A DNA stretch of 64,000 nucleotides from Salticus scenicus (Eukaryota; Arthropoda; Arachnida; Araneae; Salticidae), in the NCBI GenBank assembly GCA_963930645.1, contig CAWVNO010002573.1, positions 60,401 through 124,400 on the forward strand, read 5' to 3'. Under the pieces are notes generated by a model, which was given only the letters and a program-made list of their open reading frames with translations, did no database searches and was not told the origin of the DNA. This document shows positions 40,660 to 52,828 of this stretch, piece by piece. Position 1 is the first letter of the stretch; each line of letters starts with the position of its first letter. Position numbers and translations under genes: made by a program.

Positions 40660-41002
40660 GCACTTCCAGATTTGGCGAAAATCGCATTCCCTGGCGAAAA
40701 ATTGTGAATTTGTTCTGTGTGCGCCAACAGTTCGGAGATACGCCCCCGGGGGGGGGGGGGGTAAATTTTTAAGATGGGTATCTTTCGAAAGGTCACGTCA
40801 ATACCTTTAAAACGAATGGTTGAAATATAAATATGTGATAATTTAAAACAAAGTTATCGATTTTTTTTACTATTAACAAACAAAAACTTTGAAAAAAAAA
40901 TCGTATTTTTATTTATTTATTTATTTATTTTTAATATTGTTACTGAGTGAATTTGTATAGGAAAATATAGAAGAAAGTCTTGTGGTGGCCACAACGTACT
41001 AG
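40660..41002 (+). mobile_element. Family-1 asymmetric-TIR element, 3' part
   Basis: From the CCCCGGGGGG palindrome at 40744 through GGGTATCTTTCGAAAGGTC and ATCGATTTTTTTTAC to ATATAGAAGAAAGT, the TTGTGGTGGCCACAA hairpin and CGTACTAG ending at 41002. The 40660-40744 stretch (GTGCGCCAACAGTTCGGAGA) is a repeat shared, inverted, with 31200-31260. Confidence 0.65.
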
Positions 41003-41344
41003 TTTTTATTAAATAATTGTTTATAACAAATAAACAGTTTTATTTCATACATTAATATAGTACTTGTGTATTTCATATAAGAAATCCTAATAGAATTCAA
41101 AGTATATGTTTATTATATTACGTTTAAAAAGAAATTTTTCTGTAGATTTTTATTAAATACTTCATAGAGTGTAATAAAACGAATTATTAAATCGAAAATG
41201 TACATAGGTATCATGTTATGACTTCCATATTATACAAGCATAACAATTTTATTTGCTGCAATCATAAGTTTTTAAATTATTACAAACTCTTAAAGGTATA
41301 AGTCAAATTTTCTGCAGTGCGGCTTTTTTTTTTGTCGCTTAGTG
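41003..41344 (+). mobile_element. Tc1/mariner fragment, copy D
   Basis: Reverse complement of the left 500 bp of copy A: TTTATTAAATAATTGTTTAT..., TAATATAGTACTTG, and a right TIR CAGTGCGGC, T run, GTCGCTTAGTG, followed by TA (41345-41346). The inner side is interrupted by the family-1 3' end. Confidence 0.7.
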
Positions 41345-41798
41345 TATATTGATAAACTATATACTTAAGATGTAGATGTTTATGATGGTTTATTGTGTGC
41401 TATGTTTTGGGATTTTTTGTTTATTTGCTTGATGTCAGGATAAAACGCGTTTAACCATTAGGCATCAGGCATTTCTAACATCATTCTGATAATGTTTATC
41501 GAGGGTATACATGGGTTTCGAAAGCTAAAGCAAAGCATATTTTTTCTCATTTATTTACTTATTTATTTATTTTTTGTATAATAAATGAATATATTTTTTT
41601 TCAAAATTTTGAGCACATAAAGGAACATTTCAACAACATTTTATAAAATGCTCATTAAAAAAATTGGAAAATTCAACTGGTGTCTTCGCGTTTTTGGAAA
41701 CCCTTCTAAAAAGAGGTGGAGACAATTTCTCAAAAACTAATCCACCGATCTTATTGAAACTTGCATACTTCTGCAAAATAGAATTGACTATTACTTGA

Positions 41799-41829
<31 letters not shown>

Positions 41830-42167
41830 CCCCCGATTACAACTAATTTTACAAGGCTCTACGTGGAGGCTTTATGTACCAAAAATTGTAGTGTTCTTGT
41901 ATGCAACTCTGCAAAAAATTCAATTTCTAATTTTTCAAATCCTTCATTCAAGCGCTAGATATATTTAATCTACTAACAGAACCCTCCCTTTTTTTTAATT
42001 TTAGACAAAGCTATAATGAATTATTCTACCCACCACTTTTCTGAAGGGTTTGTAAACCAGGTTAAACCCGCTGAATTTTCCAATTTTTTTTTAATGAAAA
42101 AAGTTATAAAATATTGTTTATATGTTTCTCTTTTACATGCTCAAATTTTTGAATAAAAAATTTTATT

Positions 42168-42206
<39 letters not shown>

Positions 42207-42429
42207 AAAAAAAGTGCTTTTTTTAGTCTGCAAATCCCACGTAACACCTAAAAAAATTAAAATTCGTCAATAACGAAATTTATTCTGAAATTTTAATACA
42301 AATTTATAAGAAACGAGTTTAAATTTCTTTCGATTAAAAAGATCTAGATTTAGTTGAAAATACAAGAATTATCCTTACTAATTTTCAACTATGATAGAAA
42401 AAGTCTTTAAACAATTATAACATTTTTCA

Positions 42430-42462
<33 letters not shown>
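41345..42462. other. No gene seen
   Basis: AT-rich with an AT dinucleotide run at about 42168-42204, long T and A runs, and no recognisable element ends. Confidence 0.4.
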
Positions 42463-42464
<2 letters not shown>

Positions 42465-43747
42465 AGTTGGCATAGGTGGACTCTGCTTAGTGCCCCATCA
42501 TATTTATGCTCTCCTAAATTTCTAGTGCGAGACATATTATAATCATGTTAAAAGAAATGAATTTGACCAAAGCAGTGACAGTAACAGAATGACAGTAACA
42601 GAATGAAATCCCCTCCTAATAGGCTTTCCACCATTCACTTCGATATATTTATCTTATTCTAATCTATTAATTTATTTTATCAGGGTCAATTCTGTTGTTT
42701 AGTTTCATGCTACTATTTCCAATGCAATAATCCTCGAAATTCATATTTATATGAAAAATTTACAATTTCGCCGTATTGATAAAATCGTAAATTACGAATA
42801 ATTTACGAAATTTTCCTATTAGAATATTTGTATTCAATCATATTCAAACAAATATCATAAATGAAATTTTGAAGTTGTCTAATGTATTTATGATCCTCAA
42901 AATGGAAGTTTATGCTCAATTTTGCCTTATTCTGACATGTTAAGTAAATTGTAAATTCCAAATAACTTACGAATTTTTTAAATTGGAAAAACCATAGTCG
43001 ATATTCATGCCAGTATCCTAAATAATATTTAGAAAGTGGTTTAACATCTTTACGATGAAAATATCCCTCAAGTTTGACGTTTATGTGAAATTTTGCTCTA
43101 TTCTGCCATATTAAGAAATTCGTAAATTTCCAATAACTTACGAAATTTTTATATTGGAAAATTCATAGTCATGAATATTCATGTAAGTGTCCTAAATAAT
43201 ATTTGAAAAGTAGTCTGACATCTTTACGATGAAAATATCTCTCAAAATTGACGTTTATGTGAAATTTTGCCTTATACTGCCATGTTAAGAAATTCGTGAA
43301 TTTCCAATAACTTGCGAAATTTTCAAAGTAGCATATTTATAGTTACTGATGTTCATTCCGGCATCAAAACTGATATTTTAAAACTGGTCTGACATTTTTA
43401 CAGTAAAAAGTTTCCATTTAATGCACGTTTAAGTGAATTTTTGTCCTATTCTCCCATGTTAAGAAAATCCTAAATTTCTAATAACTTACGAAGTTTTTTA
43501 ATTCGAATTTGCAAATGAATAGGGTTCTTGCCAGTGTCGAAAGTAATATTTTAAAACTGATTTGACCTCGACAATTTGTTCTTGAGATATCGTGTACACA
43601 GACTAACAAACTAACGGACTAACACACTAACACACTAACAGAGACCGGATTCCTCACATCTGAAGACGTGTAAAAAAGTCAAAAAACCGAGGTCGAAAAT
43701 TTTCACGATTACCTAAGTTCCCCATACCTATAGTATGATGGGGAACT
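42463..43747 (-). mobile_element. Asymmetric-TIR element, family 2, copy C
   Basis: Inverted relative to copies A and B. Begins (plus strand) CTAGTTGGCATAGGTGGACT and ends GTATGATGGGGAACT, with both 5' hairpin and 3' tail intact and the 185-bp modules between. Inserted beside an A run. Confidence 0.85.
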
Positions 43748-44202
43748 AAAAAATCGCTGCATATTTTGAAGAACTTAAATCATGTCACATTTACACGCTT
43801 GATCGTGAATTTGTGATTAAAATCACAAAGCATTTTAACATTTAATAACATAAACCTGATTTATGTCCCTTCCGTGGAGGATCAAAATTGTGATGGCATG
43901 TCTCCGGACCACCTCTAGGGGTGTGTCCCAGACCGTCGCCAATTGCCCATCTGCGCAGCACTAGTGCGACGTAAAACCCATCCATCCATCTATCCATCCA
44001 TCCATCCTGATTTATATTATTTAATTACATTACTTAATAATATACCTTTTTTATATTATTTAATAATATAAAACTGAATAATTTTAATAATGTAAACCAC
44101 CTTACCTGAAAAGTTGTTGAGAAATAATATCATGACACATGGGGACGATATTCTTAATTCTTACCAAATTCGCATATCTGATGTTATTTCCAGCATAATT
44201 TT
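43748..44202. other. No gene seen
   Basis: Spacer with a CATCCATC/TATCC microsatellite near 43979-44008 and a GGTGTGTCCCAGACCGTCGC block of unknown origin. Confidence 0.35.
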
Positions 44203-44359
44203 TACTTTCTTCTATATGTAATATAGAGAAAGTATTGGATTCGCGAAAATTTTCGACCTCCGTTTTTTGACGGATCTACACGTTTTGGGATGTCCTGAAC
44301 ACGAATTGATAGTTTTTAAAAAATGTCTGTCTGTGTGTCTGTCTGTCTGTCTGTCTGTG

Positions 44360-44390
<31 letters not shown>

Positions 44391-44960
44391 GTGTCTGTAT
44401 CATTTTTTTGTGGACGCTGTATCTCACGAACATATGAATGAAATTTAACCAAACTTGGTATTTAGTTGCACCCTGACATGAACTGGTGCCCATTAGATTT
44501 GGGGATCAATAGCTCAACAGGTGGCGCTGTAATCGCATTTTATGCAAATTTTTAACATGGCAGCATAGGACAAAATTCCGTATAAATGGGCATAATGAGA
44601 GTTATTTTAAACTTGTGATTGTAAAATTAATTTGAATTATTGATGATAGTAGTAGTTAACTAGGAAAAAAAAATTGTGCATGGGGGGACCCCCCCGGGGG
44701 GGTTAAATTTTGAAGATGGGTATCATTCGAAAGATCTCGTCAATACCTTTAAAACGAATGGTTGAACCATAAATCTGTGATAATTTAAAACAAAGTTATC
44801 GATTTTTTTTACTTTTACCAAAAAAAAAAAAAAAAAAAACTTAGAAAAAAATTCGATTTTTTTTTTTTTTTTTTTTTTGTTAGTGATTGAATATGTATTA
44901 ATTTTCACAAAAAAAAAAAAAAAAAAAAAAAAAAAAGAAAAAGAAAAAGAAAAAAAAAAA

Positions 44961-44994
<34 letters not shown>

Positions 44995-45059
44995 TGTTAC
45001 TGATTGAATATGTATAGGAAAATATAGAAGAAAGTCTTGTGGTGGCCACAACATACTAG
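44203..45059 (+). mobile_element. Family-1 asymmetric-TIR element, complete, 857 bp
   Basis: The 5' repeat ACTTTCTTCTATAT (44204-44217) is hairpinned with AATATAGAGAAAGT; its exact reverse complement is at 45022-45035, then a 24-nt tail with hairpin TTGTGG-TGG-CCACAA and CATACTAG before T. Inside are CTACACGTTTTGGGATGTCC, a (GTCT)n tract, TATCTCACGAACATATGA, a GGTGGCGCTGTAAT module, a CCCCCCGGGGGGG palindrome and long A/T runs. No coding. Best reference copy of the family in the window. Confidence 0.85.
44327..44399 (+). repeat. GTCT microsatellite
   Basis: GTCT/GTGT tetranucleotide tract inside the family-1 element; it creates the (HTDRQTDRQ)-like spurious frame on the other strand. Confidence 0.95.
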
Positions 45060-46865
45060 TTTCATTTTACATTGCATCAAACTCCATCTTATTATGTAAC
45101 TGATTAGATCATATATCTAATGATTTTGATAGATTTAATGATTAAAATTAGAATTTTTCTTATTCAACGTATTCTTCAAAAGTGAAGAAAAAGGATTAAG
45201 TTCTGATAAATTTAATGGCCAAGTTATAGCTTCATTCTGACCTTAAGTGTTATGATAGCTTCATTTTATCAATTTGATGGCTAATTATGGTGTTAAAAAA
45301 AGAAAACGAAAAGATAATATTTTATGATATTAATCTCAAGGGGAAAGTTTAAAAATATCCGCAGTAGTCGATTAGCAACAGTATTAGTACTATTTTCTTT
45401 ATTCATAAAAACAAAACGTTATATTCTTAAAAATCTGGAGTGATTCCACACGACTTTTAGTATGGTTGTATAAATAAATTTCAGTGAGATAAATCGCTAA
45501 GTAAATACAAGGAAATGTCATAATAAAAGTTTGCGCAATTCTCCCCAAGTTTATATCGTTTAATAGTAGCAATGTATTCAAAATCTCTTGTGTACTCTTG
45601 TAAAAACAATATAAATGGTAAGCTTACGATATCAAATATTTATATGTTTCTTTATATTTTACGAGTAGAATTACGCGCAGAAAAAAAATATCGCTCAGTT
45701 CTAACGTATTTAAGTAGCTAATCAAAACTACGTTTGGAATATCCGCTAGTTCGGTACCCAAGTGGATTCGGAAGCTTTAATCTATCTTTTATTATTCAGA
45801 TATTCAGCATTTCCACGCTTAGGCTCCTTGTTTATCTTACAAACACATACATAAATTTTGCATTGGTTATCTTTAAAATGCAATTACTTAAGTTATCTAA
45901 AATCGAATCTGAAGAAATGATTATATTACTGGCTGCCAACAAAACTCTGACTTATAATTTTTATCGGGCATGAGCACGATATAAAAACGGCAGATTTTTA
46001 ACATCAAATTAATTTCAAAATGTGGGAATATAAGTTTTTAATATTTTACAAAAAATGTTACTCTTAGAGAATTTTTACTTCCCCTACCCAACTACATAGA
46101 TAACAGAAAAATTGTAATTTCTGTATCCTTTTTTTACCTCTTTTATATGTTTTAAGGTTTCAAAACAATAAAACTTCATATATAGACGTGCCTGGTATAC
46201 AGATGAATTTGTTGACTTCCGATGAAAATTGGATAACTGGAAGTAGACCATTGGAAACCGAAAGTGGTACCATATTCTAATTTAAGTCCGTATTTCAGAA
46301 ACGGCTCAAACGATTTTCTTCAAATTTACAATGCGAATCATCTTTAAATGTCATTTCGTATATATTAATTGGTTACTTCAGAAAAATTGATAGGCGTCTA
46401 TATTAGGCTGATTAATTTTAGGTCTCGGTAGTGGGTGTCTTGAACAATCGCTGTCTATATATTTTTTCAAAATATCAAAATATCAACATATCAATTCTCT
46501 TTTAGACGTCATTTTGTATACAATTGTTGGTTTGCGGTAAACAGATGCGTTTATCATTTTTTTGGTGAAAATTGACGGTGGCACTGAAAGTCGGTATCTC
46601 CAAAACGATTCTAATGATTTTATTCAAATTTGCGTCATAAACCGTCTTTTAGGTGTCTTTTTGTATGCAATAGTTGATTAGTACAGAAAAAAGTTATAGA
46701 AGCCTTGGATTACACAGGCTAGTTTTAAATATTGGAAATTAGGTGTCTCATAAAACGACTTTACCGATTTTCTTTTAACTCGTTATGTAAAGACACCTTT
46801 AGATGTCGTTACGACTTTTATTTTAGTTGTTTTCTGCAGAGAAATTGGTAGGCATCTGACGAGTT
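45060..46865. repeat. AT-rich DNA and degenerate 150-bp tandem modules
   Basis: 45060-46140 shows no coding or repeat signal I can defend. From about 46180 modules recur with CGATT(T/C)T-TTCAAATTT, GTCTTTTAGGTGTC and GTATGCAATAGTTG, related to the interior of the family-4 element at 52829-53728. Frames are chance. Confidence 0.45.
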
Positions 46866-47093
46866 CGTAGGTGTAGTAATAAGACATAGACTGGTCATAG
46901 AGAGAGAAAAAATGATTTCTTTTTACTCCGAGACAGACGGCCATTTTTACCGGTTATTGGCCGTCTTTTTCCGAGTGAATACACACGGATAATTTAGCAA
47001 ATAAAATATATGAATAATTTATGTACTAAAAGTGAATGAAAAACACCAAATGCGGTTTCAAATTAATTTGAAACCCCCCCTTTTTTGGTACTA
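46866..47093. mobile_element. hAT-type MITE copy, partly degraded
   Basis: GTAGTAATAAGACATAGACT to GGTACTATATCTATG, with the GACGGCCATTTTTACC and GGCCGTCTTTTTCCGAGTGA inverted pair seen in the other copies. Left terminus shortened. Confidence 0.6.
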
Positions 47094-47143
47094 TATCTAT
47101 GAACTTAGTCGATATTAAAGTCAAACTATTTTATATATTAAAA

Positions 47144-47175
47144 CTAGCGGGCTTTAATTACGCCGCTACTAACTA
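47144..47175 (-). mobile_element. Degraded Helitron 3' terminus
   Basis: CTAGCGGGCTTTAATTACGC on the plus strand resembles CTAGCAGGCTTTGCCCGC at 11325 and 13508, with the hairpin damaged. A related 3' half of the hAT-type MITE (AATACCGGTTAATGGCTGAT, ATTATATCTCTATGG) lies at 47440-47560. Confidence 0.4.
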
Positions 47176-47650
47176 TATTTAAAATAATTTTGAAAATTGT
47201 ATATTACTTACTAATATAAAATCTTAAATAAAAGTATTCCATTAAAAATCAAAACAGTAATTATTTCATAATAATAACGAAGCAGCTGATTATAAAAATT
47301 ATATTTTTCATAAATTAGTCAAATATAACTTACTTATGAAAACCTATTACGTTCCCTTTGATCCATTTATTTGTACAGTTGAAAGCAGCGCAATACATCG
47401 GCATTTTAAAAATCCATCAACATTCTATCCTATTACAATTTCCAAGCTTCAATACCGGTTAATGGCTGATGCTAAAAAAATTTTTCGGTATCAAAAATCT
47501 TTGCATGATAACATGGGGATGATAGATCTATATAAATTATTATATCTCTATGGACGAGTTATGTGACGTTTTTGTTTTCTAATCCCACTATCTCCAAAAA
47601 GAGTTAATAATATATATAGAAGCGTGTTATGAAAATTGCCTGGTTCTTAT

Positions 47651-47971
47651 CATAGATATAGTAATAAGACATAGATTGATCAACGAGAGGGAAAAAGTGA
47701 TACCTTTTCTCTCGGGAAAAGTCACTCTAATGGCTGCTTTTCCCCGAGTAAATCACGCACAGGAATAAACACGGATAATTTAGTAAATAAAATTTGTGAA
47801 TAATTTATTTACTAAAGGTGAATGAAAAACTCCAGATACAGTTTCAAATTCATTTTTTTTTTCTTTTTTTCAATGCTCTCTAATGGCTGATTTTAGAACT
47901 TTTTTCCGGCATCAAAAATTTTTGTTCGATAACATGGGAATGATAGATCTATATATATTACTATATCTATG
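47651..47971. mobile_element. Complete 321-bp hAT-type MITE with 8-bp duplication
   Basis: TIR CATAGATATAGTAATA at 47651 and its perfect complement TATTACTATATCTATG ending at 47971, flanked by the perfect 8-bp repeat GTTCTTAT (47643-47650 and 47972-47979). Inside is the inverted pair GGGAAAAGTCACTC / GGCTGCTTTTCCCC. Copies or parts are at 17540, 24413 and 46866. An 8-bp duplication points to hAT transposase. Confidence 0.85.
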
Positions 47972-47979
47972 GTTCTTAT

Positions 47980-49190
47980 ACACTACATTTTATTTTATTC
48001 ATTTTTTTTTTATACATAATTGTTTACTATTTGTAAAAAATTTTAAATGAGATGATTTGTAATTTAACGCATTATAATATTATTAAATATTCTGTTCTCA
48101 TATAAAGTGGAAAAGACTTATAATTTCATTCGTTTGGAACTTTTAAAAGCAACGTAACCCTTTACTTACCGCATTATGAAACATACCTATAAGGTAGAGA
48201 AAGTATTGTTTTAGGGTCAAATTTTCGAACGTGAGTTTTTGTTATATTTACACGTTTTGAGGTCCCCTGAATCCGAAAATCATGTTTGTAGAGGTTCGTC
48301 TTTGTGTGTGTCTGTTCGTTATCAGCATATCTCAAAAACAAATTATAGCAGAAAGTTCAAACTGGGTATTCTGAATGTGTATCATATAGGGATGCTACAC
48401 TAAGCTTTTCGTTGAGATCAAGCAAATGGTTCGTGTACAGGGACGCTCAAAAGTATTCAAATACATTGCGTCTATGGGGGAAATTGCAGGTAAGTAGATC
48501 TTAGCATCAATAGACTGCTCTAAACCAAATGCAACTAATATGTATTTTTTATATGCGCAAAAACATGTTTCATGTAGAATATATTATAGAAATCATTCAC
48601 TGTTCGTTTACAGGGCTATACAAAAGCATGGACCAATTTACTCACTTGGAGACCCAGGGAACTCACGTTCAATGGGCCCCTTTCCTCGTACTTTAATATT
48701 CAAGCAAACCGCATATTTTTGATTCATGCGTCTAAAAATTCACTTCACTTTTCATTTTATTGGTAAGAGTAAGGCTTAAATAGATCTAATGCTTGTGTAT
48801 CGGATCAATGTGCATCGCGCCTGTGTATCTGCTCTGCAGTGCATGTATCAGATTTAGTTAGCCTTAATAAGAGTTTGGAATGCAGTATCGGTAGTATGCA
48901 GTTGCATTTGTGTTTAACGAAAATATTGCAATTTTTTCGATGAGATGATAGTTTTCTCGAAAGTTCATACCGCCGATTTATAAAACAGCGCAGTAATACC
49001 TCCATCCATTGACGAAAAAACAAAAAACAACGATCATTATAACAAATTTGGAAATTTTTCAATTTAACTATTTTTTTAAATGTATGATGGAATTTCTTGG
49101 AGGCCCCTCAGTGTGAAGGCCCAGGGCACATGCCCCGAATGCCCTGCCTTAAATCAAGCACTGTACAAAAGAACTATATTATAATGTGTC
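47980..49190. other. No gene; family-3 5' fragment at 48172-48440
   Basis: 48172-48440 has AAGGTAGAGAAAGTATTG, TTACACGTTTTGAGGTCCCC, GAATCCGAAAATCATG, GTGTGTGTCTGTTCG and ATATCTCAAAAACAAAT, the 5' half of an asymmetric-TIR element. The rest shows no coding signal; the 60-85 codon ORFs are unrecognised. Confidence 0.5.
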
Positions 49191-49229
49191 AATACTTGAA
49201 AATTCATGGAAGTGTATTTCAGGTTGATC

Positions 49230-50300
49230 CGTGTGTTATTAATTGCCGAAACGTCAGTGGAGGCCCTACATTGAGACTCAAAACGGTTTTGGGCTGTGTC
49301 TGTCTGTCGCGCGATAGCGGCCGCAAAAATAGCGCTATTGACTTGAAATTTGGTACACATGTTCATGAGCCCCACGAAATCAGCTGTATAGTTTTTGGTA
49401 TGTATTCCATTTGTAGTTCGTATACAGGGACACGCCAAAGTTTTTCTTATTATTACGGCCTATGGGAGGAATTTGTATGTATTGCGATAGCGGCCACAAA
49501 AATCACGCTATTGACTTGCAACTTGGTACACGTGTTCATGTGCCCCACGAAATTAGCTGTATAGTTTTGGGTGTGTATTCCACTTGTAATTCGTGTACAG
49601 GGATACGCCAAAGTTTTTCTATCATTACGGCCTATGGGAAGAATCTGTATGTCCCGCGATAGCCACCGCAAAAATCAAGCTATTGACATCCAATTTTTGC
49701 CGAAACGTCAGTGGAGGCCCTCTGTTGAGACTCAAAAGGATTCTGGGTTCCGTCTGTCCGTCCGTCTGTCTGTCTGTCTGTCGTGCGATAGCGGCCGCAA
49801 AAATCACGCTATTGACTTGAAATTTTGTACACATGTTCATGATCCCCACGAAATTAGCTGTATAGTTTTGGGTGTGCACTCCATTTGTAGTTCGTATACA
49901 GGGACACGCCAAAGTTTTTTTTTATCATTACGGCCTATGGGAAGAATTTGTATGTACCGCGATAGCGGCCCCAAAAATAACGCTATTGACTTGCAATTTT
50001 GTACACATATTCATGAGCCCAACGGAATTAGCTGTATAATGTTAGGTGTGTATTCCATTTGTTGTTCGTGTACAGGGACACGCCAAAATTTTTCTTATCC
50101 TTACGGCCTATGGGAAGAATTTGTATGTACCGCAAGAGCGGCCGCAAAAATCCTTCGATTGACTTGCAAATTGGCGCACACGTTCCAGCTTTGCATATAA
50201 GTAGCTGTATAATTTTTTTGGTATATTTTTTATAAACTGTGTACAGGGACACGCCAAAATTCTTAACAGTACGGCGTATGGGGTGAATTTCGTTTAAACG
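49230..50300. repeat. Tandem array of about 160-bp modules
   Basis: Six modules with GTACAGGGACACGCCAAA, TTACGGCCTATGGGA, GCGATAGCGGCCGCAAAAAT and GCTATTGACTTG, starting near 49420, 49580, 49880, 50062, 50232 and, degraded, 50546. CGTCAGTGGAGGCCCT with a CTGTCTGT tract occurs at 49248 and 49706. The 155- and 209-codon frames run through the modules and show repeated peptides (HEISCIVLGVYS), so they are repeat-derived, not a gene. Confidence 0.75.
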
Positions 50301-51135
50301 CATTTTAATATCATTACTTTGGAATGAAGAAAATGAAACTAGAGTACGTGAGTAAGATGCTTAAACTTATGTTGTTTGAAGAAAATATGTGCTCTTAAGC
50401 TTTCTAATTAATGAACAGGACCTTACAAAAGTGTTCTGACAATGTCACTTAGTCATCCATACGATGTTACATTTGGAGCAATTATTAATTTTAAACGCAA
50501 AATAAGCTGAATAGTTTTTACTGGTGTATACAATGTTTATGGTTCGTTTACAGGGACACACAAAAGAATTTCGTAACATTAAAGCCTATGGACAAATTTT
50601 TATTTAAGCGCGCACTTTAATGCGTTTAATCTGAATTGAACTTAATAAAGTTAACATACATTATAAAGATGCTTAAAATCATGTTTTCTCTTAAAAAAGG
50701 TTATGTATAGACTAAATAATTTATGGGACCACACAAAATAATTCCGAGTATGTACTGTAATCATCCAAATGATGTCAAATTAGTTTGAAAAATTAATGAG
50801 TTATAATTAATTTGGTTTATTCTTATTATTGGCGTTTATAATAACTGTGGCTACTTTTCCAGGATATATAAAGGAATTTCGTACTATTACGGTTATTAGT
50901 CGGCATTTCTTAAAAGTGTATTTTAACATGGTTACACACCATCAAATATAATGAAATTTTATTAGAATTTTAAAAGCATGTTTTCCTGTTGAAAATATTG
51001 GGCATAGAATTGATAATTAGTTTAAGGGTTACGCAAAATATTTCCGATATGCTATGTAATTTTTTTTGTATGAAATTTGATATTTATGAATTTCAGGGAA
51101 ATAATACAAGACCGTCGTTTATAAAGAATACATAT
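50301..51135. other. No gene seen; decayed modules
   Basis: Continues the preceding array in decayed form (GTTTACAGGGACACACAAAA at about 50545), then AT-rich sequence up to the solo LTR. Confidence 0.4.
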
Positions 51136-51761
51136 TGTTGCGTACTTGGGTTCGTAAGTTGTCCGATAATAAAAGGCGAAACTTGCAAAAATTCAGTGAT
51201 TTATTCACAGAAAGTTCCAGAAAAATACAGGTCTATAAACCAAGTATCAGCTTCAATTCAACCAGTAAGCATAGCTTAAAAAACAGCCGTTAACAGCAAA
51301 ACAACAGTACAAACTGTTTATCAATAACACATAAAGCAAGTCTCATTCAAACAGGCTCAAAGCAAAGCAAGCATTTGACGAAACTGACACAGATATGAGA
51401 TTGGCCGCCTTGGCTAAAAAAATGCTCCTTTTATACTATTCTATCGTACACAGAATGTTCTGGAAAATTATCGTATCTCATCAGCTACTGAGATTAGAGC
51501 TTCCATATTTGGTATATCCCTAATAAGGATTTTCTCGCCAAGGTCGCCAAAAAATCGCCAAGGAGGGAAATAGTCGCCAAATTTGGCGCCAAATCCATTT
51601 CTTCCCTTATATGGTGCTTTTTAATGCGTTTTTAAAGGAAAATTAGGCTATTTTAACGCTAAAACGACTAGAAATGCACAAAATTAGCATTTTACCGACT
51701 TACTAAGCCTCTTTGAAAAATTTATACAAAAATAAATGCAATTATTTACAATTCCGTAACA
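51136..51761 (-). repeat. Solo LTR of the 33975 gypsy family, diverged
   Basis: From TGTTGCGTACTTGGG to TTCCGTAACA it aligns throughout with the LTRs at 33975 and 39892, with scattered substitutions and small indels. No internal sequence adjoins it. The 4 bp on the left are ATAT and on the right CTTT, so no target duplication is evident. Confidence 0.9.
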
Positions 51762-52296
51762 CTTTATATGATATACAAATAGGTATACAAAGAGAGATAC
51801 AGCGGGGGGTTTCTGATTATGGTAATAAGTTGATCGAATCAATATATACTATTATATAATAAAGAATAAATAAAAATGACATATTGAAAAATGTCTGATG
51901 CAAATAGGACGTTGAGGCTCCTGATCTGCAGATCCACTAGTATAGGATTATTTATGTGCACCATGCGATGTGTACATAACTTTCAGAAGATGTACAGGGC
52001 TGCCAATATTTAAGCCATAACATTCTTTTTTATTTGTTAGTGTAAGTGCTTTACCAGGGGTCTGTTCAGAGGCAAACCTGGGTCCTTTTAAGAACCCTTC
52101 ACAAAAATTTTATATCTTGAAAAAGGACCCTTCACAAAATTTTTTACCCTAAAAAGGACCCTTTACAAATTTTAGGTAGATTCCTTATAGGAGATCTACC
52201 TATTGCAATGGTTCTCATGACACGACTTCTGGAAAATTTCTTCATATCTTCACCGATCATGAACCCTAGAACCCGAAACCACCCTCCGTTCAAAAG

Positions 52297-52313
52297 TTTA
52301 TATATATATATAT

Positions 52314-52353
<40 letters not shown>
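52297..52353. repeat. TA dinucleotide microsatellite
   Basis: TATATA run interrupted by GG and one G. Confidence 0.95.
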
Positions 52354-52357
<4 letters not shown>

Positions 52358-52828
52358 AACGCTTTTTCCCATGTTAAGTTGTGAACACGATAACTGGAGT
52401 AATTTTTATTTAAATTTAACCAGCTCAGGATATGTTGTCAGGACAGTAAAAATCTCGGTCGAGTTCGTAGATGGGGTATCCAGCTCAAAGGGGGTGGAAA
52501 TGGAGGGGGATGGAAATTTTCATATGCCCATAATTTCTTTAATATTGAAAATAGGAAAAAATTTCAAATCAGGCGAATTACCGCCTTACCCTATAGAACA
52601 ATTTTGGTATTTAAACTTTTTCGATAGCTTCAATTGCTTAGAAGTTATAAGCTAAAAAGTGAATTTTCGTGTGTTGAAGCCGACATTTTCTATTGCTTGC
52701 ATTACAAAAATTTATAATCTGATGCTTATGTCACGTGCAAACGATAATAAAAAAGATCACTGAAAATATAATGAAATTTTAATCATGTTTTTAAACAATA
52801 TAATAATCTGATTTAAAGAAAAAAAAAA

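Noticed and set aside
42140..42210. AT run as an origin or cruciform
   Set aside because: Simple dinucleotide microsatellite; nothing else supports a function.
44212..44493. TDRQTDRQ-repeat protein on the minus strand
   Set aside because: Pure translation of the GTCT microsatellite in a family-1 element.
44720..45049. 108-codon ORF with poly-K and poly-F tracts
   Set aside because: Produced by A and T runs in the family-1 element.
49097..50200. Long frames of 155 and 209 codons as a protein gene
   Set aside because: The peptides repeat with the DNA modules, open frames occur on both strands, and the region is a tandem array with a microsatellite.
52371..52655. 94-codon ORF after the TA tract
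   Set aside because: No family recognised, starts in microsatellite flank and lies inside a candidate hAT element; codon use is not convincing.
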